A DNA stretch of 64,000 nt from Moritella sp. PE36 (lineage in GTDB: Bacteria > Pseudomonadota > Gammaproteobacteria > Enterobacterales > Moritellaceae), in assembly GCF_000170855.1 (NCBI RefSeq), contig NZ_ABCQ01000009.1, positions 1 to 64,000 on the forward strand, given 5' to 3'. The notes beneath the pieces were generated by a model. It worked only from the letters and a program-made list of their open reading frames with translations. It searched no databases and had not been told where the DNA came from. This document shows, piece after piece, positions 27,070 to 34,765 of this stretch. The position numbers were made by a program, and so were the translations under genes. How positions within the stretch are numbered: position 1 is the first letter of the stretch; the number at the start of each line of letters is the position of its first letter.

Positions 27070-27279
27070 TTATTTTTTTGTTGATTTGATACGATTAGCA
27101 CGACGAATACAAAACGCAGCATAGCCTGCGGCTAATACAACTGGTGCGATCCAAAGTAAATGAATTAAGCCTGATAGCGGATCACTGTGATCATGTCCTG
27201 AATGTGCCAAGACCATCGGGCTCGCTAAAGTAAGGGTTAAAGCGGTTAATGCTTTTTTGGTGGTGAGAGATTGAGTCAT
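27070..27279 (-). CDS. 69-residue His-rich small membrane protein with CIRRANRIK tail
   Basis: A signal-like first helix (ALTALTLTLASPMVLA), then a possible metal-binding cluster HSGHDH, a short linker, a second helix (LLWIAPVVLAAGYAAF) and the tail CIRRANRIKSTKK. The tail and helix resemble the 31-residue protein at 16870. It is the first gene of the operon with sodN and sodX; the sodN ribosome site overlaps its stop codon. A Fur box lies upstream. Its position suggests a role in nickel supply or SOD assembly, but this is only inference. Its 5' coding segment was also copied into 27852-27922. Confidence 0.75.
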   Translation of the reverse strand: MTQSLTTKKALTALTLTLASPMVLAHSGHDHSDPLSGLIHLLWIAPVVLAAGYAAFCIRRANRIKSTKK

Positions 27280-27331
27280 AAACGTCCTGTTTAATAATGA
27301 TTACCAAATGATAATGGTTCTTATTTATATT

Positions 27332-27346
27332 TGATAATCATTATTA
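27332..27346. promoter_or_regulatory. Fur box in the sodN / nifW-like divergent spacer
   Basis: TGATAAT-C-ATTATTA, 13 of 14 core positions. The context 27311-27354 repeats that at 17461-17504. It probably controls the sodN operon and perhaps the divergent NifW-like gene. Confidence 0.85.
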
Positions 27347-27507
27347 AGTAAAGAAGTTTTTAGATAATGTTATATTACGCTGTTGATATGTTTATTTTGA
27401 TCTACTTCAATCAAGTCCATGGTTTACATTTACGCTCACCAATCAACATGAGAAAATGAGCACTGCCACAATCCATCGTCACGCAGCCACTCAAGATACC
27501 TACAAGC

Positions 27508-27798
27508 ATGCAAACAACACACGCCACTAGCATTGAAGACAAATTAAAACAACTAACGAGTATCTCGGAATTATTACACTTTTTTGATATTGGTTTCGAC
27601 AGCGACTTGATGCATGAATGGCAAGATGATTTACTTAAGCGCTTTAACGGTTATGTGATCTTAACAAAACCACAAGACTGGTTTGATTATCGCCGCTGCT
27701 TAAAGAATGCGTATTGTAAAATTCAACGCGGTCGCTTAGATCGAAGTAGCAAAACACGCTCAGCTTGTCGTGGTTGTACTTCTTGTGAAAGGCGTTAA
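27508..27798 (+). CDS. NifW-like protein
   Basis: 96 residues. The central part LTSISELLHFFDIGFD, LLKRFNGYV, DWFDYRRCLKNAYCKIQ follows the pattern of NifW, which protects nitrogenase from oxygen (L-S-S-A-E-D-F-x-x-F-F-x-V, L-x-R-F, L-x-x-A-Y). No nitrogen-fixation gene is present in the window. The C-terminus is unusual, CRGCTSCER, with a CxxCxxC motif that could bind metal. It is divergent from the Fur-controlled sodN operon. The stop codon lies inside the left copy of the 67-bp direct repeat. A role in protecting a metal protein from oxygen is possible but unproven. Confidence 0.55.
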   Translation: MQTTHATSIEDKLKQLTSISELLHFFDIGFDSDLMHEWQDDLLKRFNGYVILTKPQDWFDYRRCLKNAYCKIQRGRLDRSSKTRSACRGCTSCERR

Positions 27799-27859
27799 TC
27801 TGTTCGCTAGGACTTAACAAACACTAATAAGCGATTATTCGCGGGCATAGCGTGATTAT
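27793..27859. repeat. Left copy of 67-bp direct repeat
   Basis: 65 of 67 bases match 33779-33845 in the same orientation. The right copy contains the last 17 codons of the DUF938 methyltransferase gene; the left copy begins 6 bases before the NifW-like gene's end. The pair brackets the pilus cluster (about 5.99 kb period). Confidence 0.9.
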
Positions 27860-27954
27860 GTCCTGAATGCGCCAGACCAACGGACTCGCTAAAGTAAGGA
27901 TTAAAGAAGTTAATGCTTTTTTGATATTGGTTTCGACAGCAGCTTGATGCAGAT
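27852..27954. pseudogene. Mosaic of gene fragments
   Basis: 27852-27922 resembles 27187-27258 (5' part of the small His-rich gene), about 88 percent with one gap. 27916-27951 matches 27579-27614 within the NifW-like gene, with 25 identical bases at the start. The segments join at shared short stretches (GTGAT-AT and CTTTTTTG). No functional ORF results. Confidence 0.8.
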
Positions 27955-28031
27955 CGGGGAAAGATTAGGTTCCTAGCACTAAAGACTTATATCAGAGTTA
28001 GATTCTTAAACAGAAAAATGACCACTATATT

Positions 28032-28964
28032 TTACCTCGCCATTACTGTAATGGTAATGGTGTCTTTGTATTCACCACTCAAAACATAATTAAATTCATC
28101 GATAGTGACAATAAAGTCATGGCGAACTACCGGTATTGAATGAATTGTATTCATATAAGGGAGTTGGACTTTATTGCTAATATCAAGCTGGTGTCCATCT
28201 TTAAATAGAAGGTATGGAATAGTATTAGCTACACGATGAGAGTCTAATCGCATTACTCCCCGGTTTTGTGACTCAAGTAACATGTCGTAGCCGGTATTAG
28301 CGTTGATATTGATTTCAAATCCCAAGCTTATACCGGGTTTGGCCGTGCCAAAATGCAGTCTGGTTTTTTTACCCGAGCCTTGTCCACCTTGTACAGTAAC
28401 ATTGATAAATGACTCGATGTTTGTTAAAAATTCAATTGTTTTTGTATCATGCAAGATATGATTGCCGAGTGTGCCTTCATAGAGTTCAATCTGCATGGAA
28501 TCACTGTATTCTCCTGCAGATATAGCATCATCTACATCAAGAAAGTAAAAATAGGTAAAGGTTTTATTTGTTTCATTTTCCTTGAATGCACCCTTCTGTA
28601 TATTTCTTTCTGTTGCTGTCGGCAACCCAATTAACGGATTATTTCGTTGTACAGAATCATAAATACCATAAGCAATCTTGTCTTGTGCAGATTTTAAATA
28701 CCTGATATGTGAACTTCCGGAAAAGGAAATGAAGAATGAACAGCTTCCCCCGCTGTTTCTGACCTTGAATGTCTCGTTACGATTATCTTGAACGATATTA
28801 TAATGAGTGTTGCCAGATGATGTATTTGTTTTTATCTCTACATCGACCAAATTATCTAAATGTAACTTACAACCTTGTGCCTGTATATTAGTGGAGCATA
28901 AGGATATAAAAATAAGTAACAAATATTGTAGATAGGTTGGTAAACTGTAAGTTATTAATTTCAT
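28032..28964 (-). CDS. Pilus tip subunit, spore-coat-U-like (two domains)
   Basis: 310 residues. Signal peptide to about residue 29 (ending NIQA). It then has two immunoglobulin-like pilin domains, each ending in a beta strand of the spore coat U type; the last is YVLSGEYKDTITITVMAR. CKLHL and CSFFI provide a disulfide in domain one. It is last in the order pilin, chaperone, usher, tip, which matches Csu-type and other chaperone-usher operons where the two-domain protein is the adhesin. It begins 1 base after the usher stop. The receptor is unknown. Confidence 0.75.
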   Translation of the reverse strand: MKLITYSLPTYLQYLLLIFISLCSTNIQAQGCKLHLDNLVDVEIKTNTSSGNTHYNIVQDNRNETFKVRNSGGSCSFFISFSGSSHIRYLKSAQDKIAYGIYDSVQRNNPLIGLPTATERNIQKGAFKENETNKTFTYFYFLDVDDAISAGEYSDSMQIELYEGTLGNHILHDTKTIEFLTNIESFINVTVQGGQGSGKKTRLHFGTAKPGISLGFEININANTGYDMLLESQNRGVMRLDSHRVANTIPYLLFKDGHQLDISNKVQLPYMNTIHSIPVVRHDFIVTIDEFNYVLSGEYKDTITITVMAR

Positions 28965-28965
28965 G

Positions 28966-31449
28966 TCAATAAATCCCTATATTTCCGATATTATGCATTC
29001 CTGCGACATCTGTTGGTATTTCAATCGTTAATACCAACTTAGGAAAAGAAAATAAGTGTAATTGATAATTCCCCGGCCTTAAGTTGCTGATATAGAATTT
29101 ACCTTTACGATTAGTAAAGAACGGATAGGTTTTTTGATCAGTTTCATTTAACGACACTAATTTACCTGTTTCAAGTTTGGCAGCTTCACCTTCACGAATA
29201 TATAATGTGCCAACCAGAAGTACATTCGCATCACCGCCCAAAGGAATTATAGTGCCACTACGAAAAGTTGGTAACAGATTGGGCAGATCGTTGTCCAGGT
29301 TATAACCCAGTGGCAAATCAGGTACATCAACGATTACTGTTCTAGTTTGATATGAAGTCAAATTCGGAATCACAGCGGGACCCATTAGCCCAGATTCAGT
29401 CTGATAAGAATTCTTAAATGGATTAACACCAATATTTTGATCACCTATTGAGCTATGTGGAATGACAATGGCGAAGCTGTCTCTAATCGGCCTAGATAAT
29501 CCAAAATAACCATCAGCATAGACCACTGCGCTGGCAATACTGAGAGATGTTCGTTTTGTCTGGGTTTGACTTTCATTTTGTGGCCATTCCATATTATGTC
29601 TTAAACTGGACTCAATACGATTGTTACTATGTTGTATATTTCCCATCAGCGATGTGTGCACATTTTTTTTAATCGCATCGACACTAATATCAAAACCACC
29701 ATAATTTTTGTCAGAACGCCTATCCCACCTAAGCCGTTTACTTTGATATTTACTGTCAGCAGAAAGCTTCACGCTCTGTCTATTTTCACCAAAATAGAAA
29801 CTCATGTTGGCGGATACTTGATAATCTTCGCCGATATTAAAGTTATCTGCACGGGTTAATCCTATATCCCAACTAAATTTAGGAGATACATTTTTTCGAA
29901 ATAATACACTGACTTTATTTACGTTATGAATGTGTTGATAGCTCCCACGAACTGAGACAAACATATCATTACCCAGCGGTTGACTCACTGACCCAGTAAC
30001 ATTCAGGGCGAGCTCGGTTGCTCCCGAAGATTGATTGGGGGACGTAAAACCTTGTGTTTTATACTCGGCATAAAAATCCCATATTCGATCTCGATGACTG
30101 GAGTTGATTGGTGCCTGATAACTGTAATTAAGCGAACAGGCAAACCCATAGCCTTGCGTATCACCGCGACTTAATGCTCCGCGGAGTGATACATTACCTA
30201 GTCTTGATGCAAACGAGAATTCACCGCCTAATAATTGTTGCGTTTCATTTCCCTGGAAGTTTAATCCAGCTGTCATATTGTCACGTAGACCTATTCGATG
30301 AAATCCGGACAAAAACAGATGCCGTGTATCATATTCGGCCTCTGATATGGTCGAAGGGAACCCAAAGCCATATGCATATTCATGCATATTGTTTGCAAGC
30401 AGTTGAGTTTCTGAGATAAACGGGAATATCAGTTCACGCTCTCGGCCAAAATCATCTTTAATTCGAATGATAATGTCATTCACACCACGAGCCACCGGAA
30501 AATCGCGCAAATCATAGCTACCGGCGGGCAGATGAATTGTCTTGTAATGTTTTGAATTTATTATTATTTCAACAGAAGATGGATGTTCCAATAAAAACTG
30601 TTTTTGGCTGGAAGGATAAGTGATGATATCCGGACGTATTTGATGATTTTTCGCAATAACTAGCCCTCCGACAGCGACAGAACTTTGGAAATCAGTGCTA
30701 GGCAGTGCGACATCCATTACTGCAACTCTCAGGCTAGGTGCAAGCAAATCTTTAACTAGCGTGACATTACCTCGTTGAAATTTTTTCAATTTACCTTCGC
30801 GATAAAATACTTCACTTTCAAGCACCCAATCAGAATAGTTTAATGCACCATCAAATACTATATTCGCTGGCTGTCGTCCAACACGGTCACCTTTCCATAC
30901 ATACTGTAGATCAGAATACACATTCATATAGGCACTAAAGTTACTGGGTTTAATTACATCACTACTCGATAAGGCATTGTTGGTGGTTCTAAAACTGATA
31001 ACTTCAGTTTTTCTTAGCTCTGCGGGTATATTAATATGCAGCTCGAGATTCTTACTATCATAACGTGCAGAAAGTTTGTGAGGCTTAAGCGCTGATAAAT
31101 TAATTTGTTCCTTCTCTGAAAAATCAGTGAGTATTGCTTTTAATACCTTATCTTTAAGTAATTCTTCGATATAGGGTATAAACTTAGTGAGTTTAATCTG
31201 AGTGTTTTCTTTTTTCCCATCGAACACAATATCAATATCGCCTCGATCACGTTCATTTATAATAAGAGGCACAGTTAATAATTGACTTACATTATTTTTT
31301 TTCTTACCAAAGGCTTTTAAATAAAGATCACCTTCTTGTGTATAAGCATTATTCAATATTAAAGATATCAACATACTAATGTAGGCGATTAATATGATGA
31401 TATATTTGATGAACGAATAATATTTATGATTGTAATCATTCGATTTCAT
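28966..31449 (-). CDS. Outer membrane usher of chaperone-usher pilus
   Basis: 827 residues, the usual usher size. N-terminal membrane segment acting as signal (YIIILIAYISMLISLIL). The plug/barrel region contains SYDLRDFPVARGVNDIIIRIKDDFGRE, characteristic of the FimD/PapC/CsuD family. The C-terminal domains contain LVGTLYIREGEAA and end IGNIGIY. It secretes and assembles the pilin subunits through a 24-strand outer-membrane pore. The gene is AT-rich compared with its surroundings. Its start is 15 bases after the chaperone stop. Confidence 0.85.
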   Translation of the reverse strand: MKSNDYNHKYYSFIKYIIILIAYISMLISLILNNAYTQEGDLYLKAFGKKKNNVSQLLTVPLIINERDRGDIDIVFDGKKENTQIKLTKFIPYIEELLKDKVLKAILTDFSEKEQINLSALKPHKLSARYDSKNLELHINIPAELRKTEVISFRTTNNALSSSDVIKPSNFSAYMNVYSDLQYVWKGDRVGRQPANIVFDGALNYSDWVLESEVFYREGKLKKFQRGNVTLVKDLLAPSLRVAVMDVALPSTDFQSSVAVGGLVIAKNHQIRPDIITYPSSQKQFLLEHPSSVEIIINSKHYKTIHLPAGSYDLRDFPVARGVNDIIIRIKDDFGRERELIFPFISETQLLANNMHEYAYGFGFPSTISEAEYDTRHLFLSGFHRIGLRDNMTAGLNFQGNETQQLLGGEFSFASRLGNVSLRGALSRGDTQGYGFACSLNYSYQAPINSSHRDRIWDFYAEYKTQGFTSPNQSSGATELALNVTGSVSQPLGNDMFVSVRGSYQHIHNVNKVSVLFRKNVSPKFSWDIGLTRADNFNIGEDYQVSANMSFYFGENRQSVKLSADSKYQSKRLRWDRRSDKNYGGFDISVDAIKKNVHTSLMGNIQHSNNRIESSLRHNMEWPQNESQTQTKRTSLSIASAVVYADGYFGLSRPIRDSFAIVIPHSSIGDQNIGVNPFKNSYQTESGLMGPAVIPNLTSYQTRTVIVDVPDLPLGYNLDNDLPNLLPTFRSGTIIPLGGDANVLLVGTLYIREGEAAKLETGKLVSLNETDQKTYPFFTNRKGKFYISNLRPGNYQLHLFSFPKLVLTIEIPTDVAGMHNIGNIGIY

Positions 31450-31463
31450 CGAATTAATATCGG

Positions 31464-32216
31464 TTATTTTTTGCCGTAGAACTGAAGATCAGCTTCAAAC
31501 GAACCAGTGTGTAATCCTGCTGGTTTAGGTAACTTGAATACTCTTGTGTGCCCGACGAGCATATTTGCACCGCTGAGCCCGGGCAATTGCTCTGCTTTCA
31601 AAATAAACGTTTCTGTTGCCGTTGTTAACGTTAGTGTTGGCTTTCTCAGTATGGTGTGTTTCGTCCCTTGATTATGCGCAATGATAATTAAATTTTTGAT
31701 ATCACCGTCTCTATTACTTTCTTCGATATAAGCATCCGTTATTTTTATATCTGCTTGTACTCGACGTTTAGGTAAAACGTAAACAGAGGCCATATAGCGG
31801 AATATAACATTGATACGACTGCCATCAACGACTTCCTCCTCTAAGTTAAGAGGCAGTTGTTCGGCCACTAATCGATAAGCAAGTTCTTTATCGGGTTCCT
31901 GTCCTATCCACTGTAGACGAACCGATTGAGATTGATCTGGCATGACAATCATTTGTTCAGGAAATACAATAAAGTCATCTTCTGACTCTGTTAGGACTTC
32001 CTCACCATCTTCAGTCATACTGCGAATAAATACCTTCATTTCAACAGCAACAGGTTTTGCTCCGCTGTTACCAATGACGAATGTCTCGTTTGCACCACGA
32101 CCTGAAGGCGACATCTTTACCGACATAGGCACCATCTTTAATGCTTGTGCCGTAATGGGAATAATGAGTGTCAGAGCCAGAGAAAGCATTAATAAGTGAT
32201 AAGTAAGTGTTTTCAT
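31464..32216 (-). CDS. Periplasmic pilus chaperone
   Basis: 250 residues with signal peptide (ending ITAQA). It has two immunoglobulin-like domains of the PapD/CsuC type. SPSGRGANETFVIGNSGAKPVAVEMKVF is the first-strand region, and the second part contains YMASVYVLPKR, near the conserved subunit-binding edge. It stabilises pilin subunits in the periplasm and delivers them to the usher. Second gene of the cluster. Confidence 0.82.
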   Translation of the reverse strand: MKTLTYHLLMLSLALTLIIPITAQALKMVPMSVKMSPSGRGANETFVIGNSGAKPVAVEMKVFIRSMTEDGEEVLTESEDDFIVFPEQMIVMPDQSQSVRLQWIGQEPDKELAYRLVAEQLPLNLEEEVVDGSRINVIFRYMASVYVLPKRRVQADIKITDAYIEESNRDGDIKNLIIIAHNQGTKHTILRKPTLTLTTATETFILKAEQLPGLSGANMLVGHTRVFKLPKPAGLHTGSFEADLQFYGKK

Positions 32217-32313
32217 AATATATCCCTCTTTAAGTAAGAAGGGCGTATCACAAGTAACTGAAGGGGGAATGTCTGAGATACACCCGTATAGCCAGTAGGA
32301 CTACAAATAAAGA

Positions 32314-32799
32314 TTAATCATTAACAGCTACCGTCACGGTGATAGTGTCAGACCAAGTACCAGCAGCAATAACGCCACTGATTGCATCGAGATTCATTGT
32401 CAGAGCAACTGCATTCAATAAGGTCCCACCTGAATAACTCGAGGATTTACTATTATTCAGTTGCTTGTTATTAATGCTGCCATAACTGATTTTATAATCT
32501 TGCTTTGCTGAGGTGCCAGCGTGTTGTAACTCGCCATTATTGGCAGAGCTAAATGTAACTGTGTAACCGTTCGAGTCATTACAAATTTCAGTAATGCTCG
32601 CAATTAGGGTGCTACTTTCACCCGTTGAAAGGTTAGGTGAAAAACTAGATGTACTGGTTTCGATAGTACATTCTGAATCCACTACAGTACTGAGAGCGAT
32701 GTCTGTAGTCGCCACTCCATTACCTAATGCAAATGTATTGCTAGACACAAAACCTAATACTGCTGTTACAGCCATAACTACTTTTTTATTGAATAACAT
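32314..32799 (-). CDS. Major pilin, spore-coat-U family
   Basis: 161 residues from ATG 32799, chosen because GGAG stands 7 bases before it (the longer frame from 32832 lacks one). Signal peptide ending NTFA, then a single SCPU domain with cysteines in SECTIETS and TEICNDS and the C-terminal strand GTWSDTITVTVAVND. It is first in the cluster and is the likely shaft subunit. Confidence 0.8.
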   Translation of the reverse strand: MLFNKKVVMAVTAVLGFVSSNTFALGNGVATTDIALSTVVDSECTIETSTSSFSPNLSTGESSTLIASITEICNDSNGYTVTFSSANNGELQHAGTSAKQDYKISYGSINNKQLNNSKSSSYSGGTLLNAVALTMNLDAISGVIAAGTWSDTITVTVAVND

Positions 32800-33019
32800 T
32801 TTACTTCTCCAATGATTTAAATAATTGTTCACAAGCGCATCCTTTGAACGAATCGCCTTTGTGTATTGCTATTTGCAAGCACAAGGGCATGTGCAAGCGC
32901 AATACCATTTTTTCTAATAATAGATAAAATTATTTTTTCATAGATAAATCTGGTTATTACGATTGACAATTAAAAGTAGAGTGTTAGGAATGTTTTGTAA
33001 AAAAAGAACAAAATAAAAG

Positions 33020-33300
33020 TAATTCTGTAAAATGCAATGCAAAATGCAACGCAAAATGCAACGCGATAAAACGCAACTAAATGCGACGAAATGCGACGAA
33101 ATGAAACGAAATGAGTCTAAAATCGATAAGTCACAACGAAGTACAATGAAGTGAAACTCAATAAGACACAGTGAAATGCAAAATGAAACGCAAAATGAAA
33201 TGCAATCCGATGAAATGAAACACGAAATGAAATTAAAATTAAATGAAATGTGATCAAATATGATCAAGTGTGATGCAATGCAGTGAAATTTAATGAGATC
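33020..33300. repeat. Degenerate AAATG(C/A)AACG-type repeat tract
   Basis: About 280 bases of strongly biased sequence in which short units such as AAATGCAA, ACGAAATG and AAATGAAA recur imperfectly at roughly 5-11 base spacing. The strand is A-rich and nearly lacks C-runs. It produces an accidental open frame on the minus strand (32938-33267) that is low complexity and has no protein features. It lies upstream of the pilin gene, inside the repeat-bracketed segment. Confidence 0.75.
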
Positions 33301-33699
33301 TAATTAAATGTAAATAATTGCATTTGAAAGTTATGAATCAGTTGAATATCAGCTTGAAAACTCCTTATTATCTCGCAATGGCAAATTAATCAATCTAGAT
33401 CTTACCTTTATATGGTGAAATGCGACACAGGTTATAAGGCAGATAGCGCTTAATCGATGTCATCAGCGTTTGAAATGATGGACATGCGAAGTGAGATGGC
33501 GGGGGCATATTGGCGTCGCAACCCTTTCCTAGTAATAGACCGCATAAGTCCAAGCTTTTCATAATATCTCAGTGTTGAAGGGGCTCCCCCTGATTAACTA
33601 GACACCTCTGCAATCTCCATAAATTTACCATTAACTTAAAGTTGTATCGCGTTTACCAATTTAACAAATTCAAGACGACATACAATTAAGGGGGATCGA
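33301..33699. other. Spacer without recognised genes
   Basis: About 400 bases between the degenerate repeat tract and the small Ile-Gly ORF. I see no ORF with support, no RNA gene and no repeat beyond an imperfect GGGGCTCCCC palindrome near 33579. Confidence 0.4.
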
Positions 33700-33813
33700 A
33701 TGGAAATATTGATTTGGCTACAAGCGATTGGTATTGGTATTGGTATTGGTATTGGTATTGGTATTGGTATTGGTGCCACGTTAATCTGTTCGCTAGGACT
33801 TAACAAACACTAA
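33700..33813 (+). CDS. 37-residue protein with eight Ile-Gly repeats
   Basis: AAGGGGG is followed 5 bases later by ATG. The frame reads MEILIWLQA, then Ile-Gly eight times, then ATLICSLGLNKH. It forms one hydrophobic glycine-zipper-like helix. The DNA is eight exact ATTGGT units (33727-33774). Its last 21 bases overlap the convergent methyltransferase gene, and its 3' end lies in the right 67-bp repeat. Changes in unit number would alter helix length without frameshift. Real expression is unproven. Confidence 0.4.
   Translation: MEILIWLQAIGIGIGIGIGIGIGIGATLICSLGLNKH
33727..33774. repeat. Hexanucleotide tandem repeat (ATTGGT)8
   Basis: Eight perfect tandem copies. It is inside the 33700 ORF and encodes Ile-Gly. 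Perfect identity suggests recent slippage. Confidence 0.95.
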
Positions 33814-33845
33814 TAACCGATTATTCGCGGGCATAGCGTGATCAT
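33779..33845. repeat. Right copy of 67-bp direct repeat
   Basis: Matches 27793-27859 at 65 of 67 positions and spans the 3' end of the DUF938 methyltransferase gene. See the left copy. Confidence 0.9.
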
Positions 33846-34383
33846 CCCTTAATATCAGACCCTGTTGATTTGCAAGCTGGCTAATCGCTTCAATATCGCG
33901 GATACCACGCTCAACATCGATATTCTTCAGCCACACATCAAAATCAGCATTACTTTGACTCGTAAATTGTCCCTGATAATTAAACGGGCCATAAATACAC
34001 AGTTTCCCACCTGATGACAAATGCTCACCAACGCCCTGAAAGAAATTTTTAACTAAGGGCCAGCTAACAATATGTAGGGTATTCGCAGTAAAAATACCAT
34101 CCACGTTTTCAATCGGCCAAGGTTGGTTTAGATCTAATAATATAGGGCGTTGTAAATTAGCCAAGGACACACTGTCTAGCCAACTGTTTATACCAGCATG
34201 ATTACAGGCTAAATCGCTCGTTTGCCAAGTTAGATGTGGTAATTGAGCCGCAAAATACACCGCATGTTGCGCACTTCCGGTACCAATTTCCAATATTCGC
34301 AGGGGTTGAGGAAACTCGCCAGTGAGTGCACTTAAAATAGCTTGTTTATTATTTTCACAAGATTGTGAGAAAGGTTTTGTCAT
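33793..34383 (-). CDS. DUF938 class I SAM-dependent methyltransferase
   Basis: 196 residues. Motif I is LRILEIGTGSAQHAVYFA, followed by WQTSDLACN and ANTLHIVSW, the pattern of DUF938 proteins. PFSQSCENNKQAIL at the N-terminus is also typical. Soluble cytoplasmic enzyme of unknown substrate. Its stop codon is inside the right direct repeat, so the repeat reproduces the gene's true end. Confidence 0.85.
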   Translation of the reverse strand: MTKPFSQSCENNKQAILSALTGEFPQPLRILEIGTGSAQHAVYFAAQLPHLTWQTSDLACNHAGINSWLDSVSLANLQRPILLDLNQPWPIENVDGIFTANTLHIVSWPLVKNFFQGVGEHLSSGGKLCIYGPFNYQGQFTSQSNADFDVWLKNIDVERGIRDIEAISQLANQQGLILRDDHAMPANNRLLVFVKS

Positions 34384-34512
34384 ATTTCACCTGTATCCGT
34401 TGTCCGTTACCATGATTACTCGCATTAACAGTTTAACTGATAATCAAGATGATAAAAGGTTATCTCAAGCTATACTTTACTAGTAGAAAGCAGCTAATGA
34501 GTGGAGCGAATC

Positions 34513-34728
34513 ATGTTTTTTAAACATAGAGGCAATAACGATATGATAGAGGTGATAGGACAAGATGACCTTACTAATCTATTCCATAATACTGTATTAG
34601 GTCGTTATCAGGTTGGTGAAGAACAGCAAGACCCTGAATCATTTAATAAATCAGATTTGCTTTTCCTATCAGGCGAAGAGCTGCCACGTTGCTGGACCGA
34701 TCCTCATTACCGAGAACATGAACATTAA
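34513..34728 (+). CDS. Conserved hypothetical protein, 71 residues
   Basis: ATG 34513 has GGAG 6 bases upstream; the GTG at 34501 is less suitable. The protein is acidic and soluble, with phrases VLGRYQVGEEQQDPESF and LSGEELPRCWTDPHYR that I recognise from small uncharacterised Vibrio/Aeromonas proteins. Monocistronic, with a terminator right after it. Function unknown. Confidence 0.65.
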   Translation: MFFKHRGNNDMIEVIGQDDLTNLFHNTVLGRYQVGEEQQDPESFNKSDLLFLSGEELPRCWTDPHYREHEH

Positions 34729-34734
34729 TTCAAA

Positions 34735-34765
34735 CGGGAACGTCCTGTTCCCGATGTATTCTTTT
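34735..34765. terminator. Terminator between convergent genes
   Basis: CGGGAAC at 34735-34741 and GTTCCCG at 34747-34753, 5-base loop, then GATGTATTCTTTT. It serves the 34513 gene and may stop emrD transcripts poorly, as the T-run is on the plus side. Confidence 0.65.

Noticed and set aside
32938-33267. 109-residue minus-strand ORF rich in Phe, Ser, Ile and Cys
   Set aside because: It is only the complement of the degenerate AAATG-type repeat tract; low complexity, no ribosome site and no domain.
33779-33845. Integrase-type attachment site
   Set aside because: The repeat is long and sits at a gene end, but no integrase or excisionase gene is visible in the bracketed segment, so I keep it only as a direct repeat.
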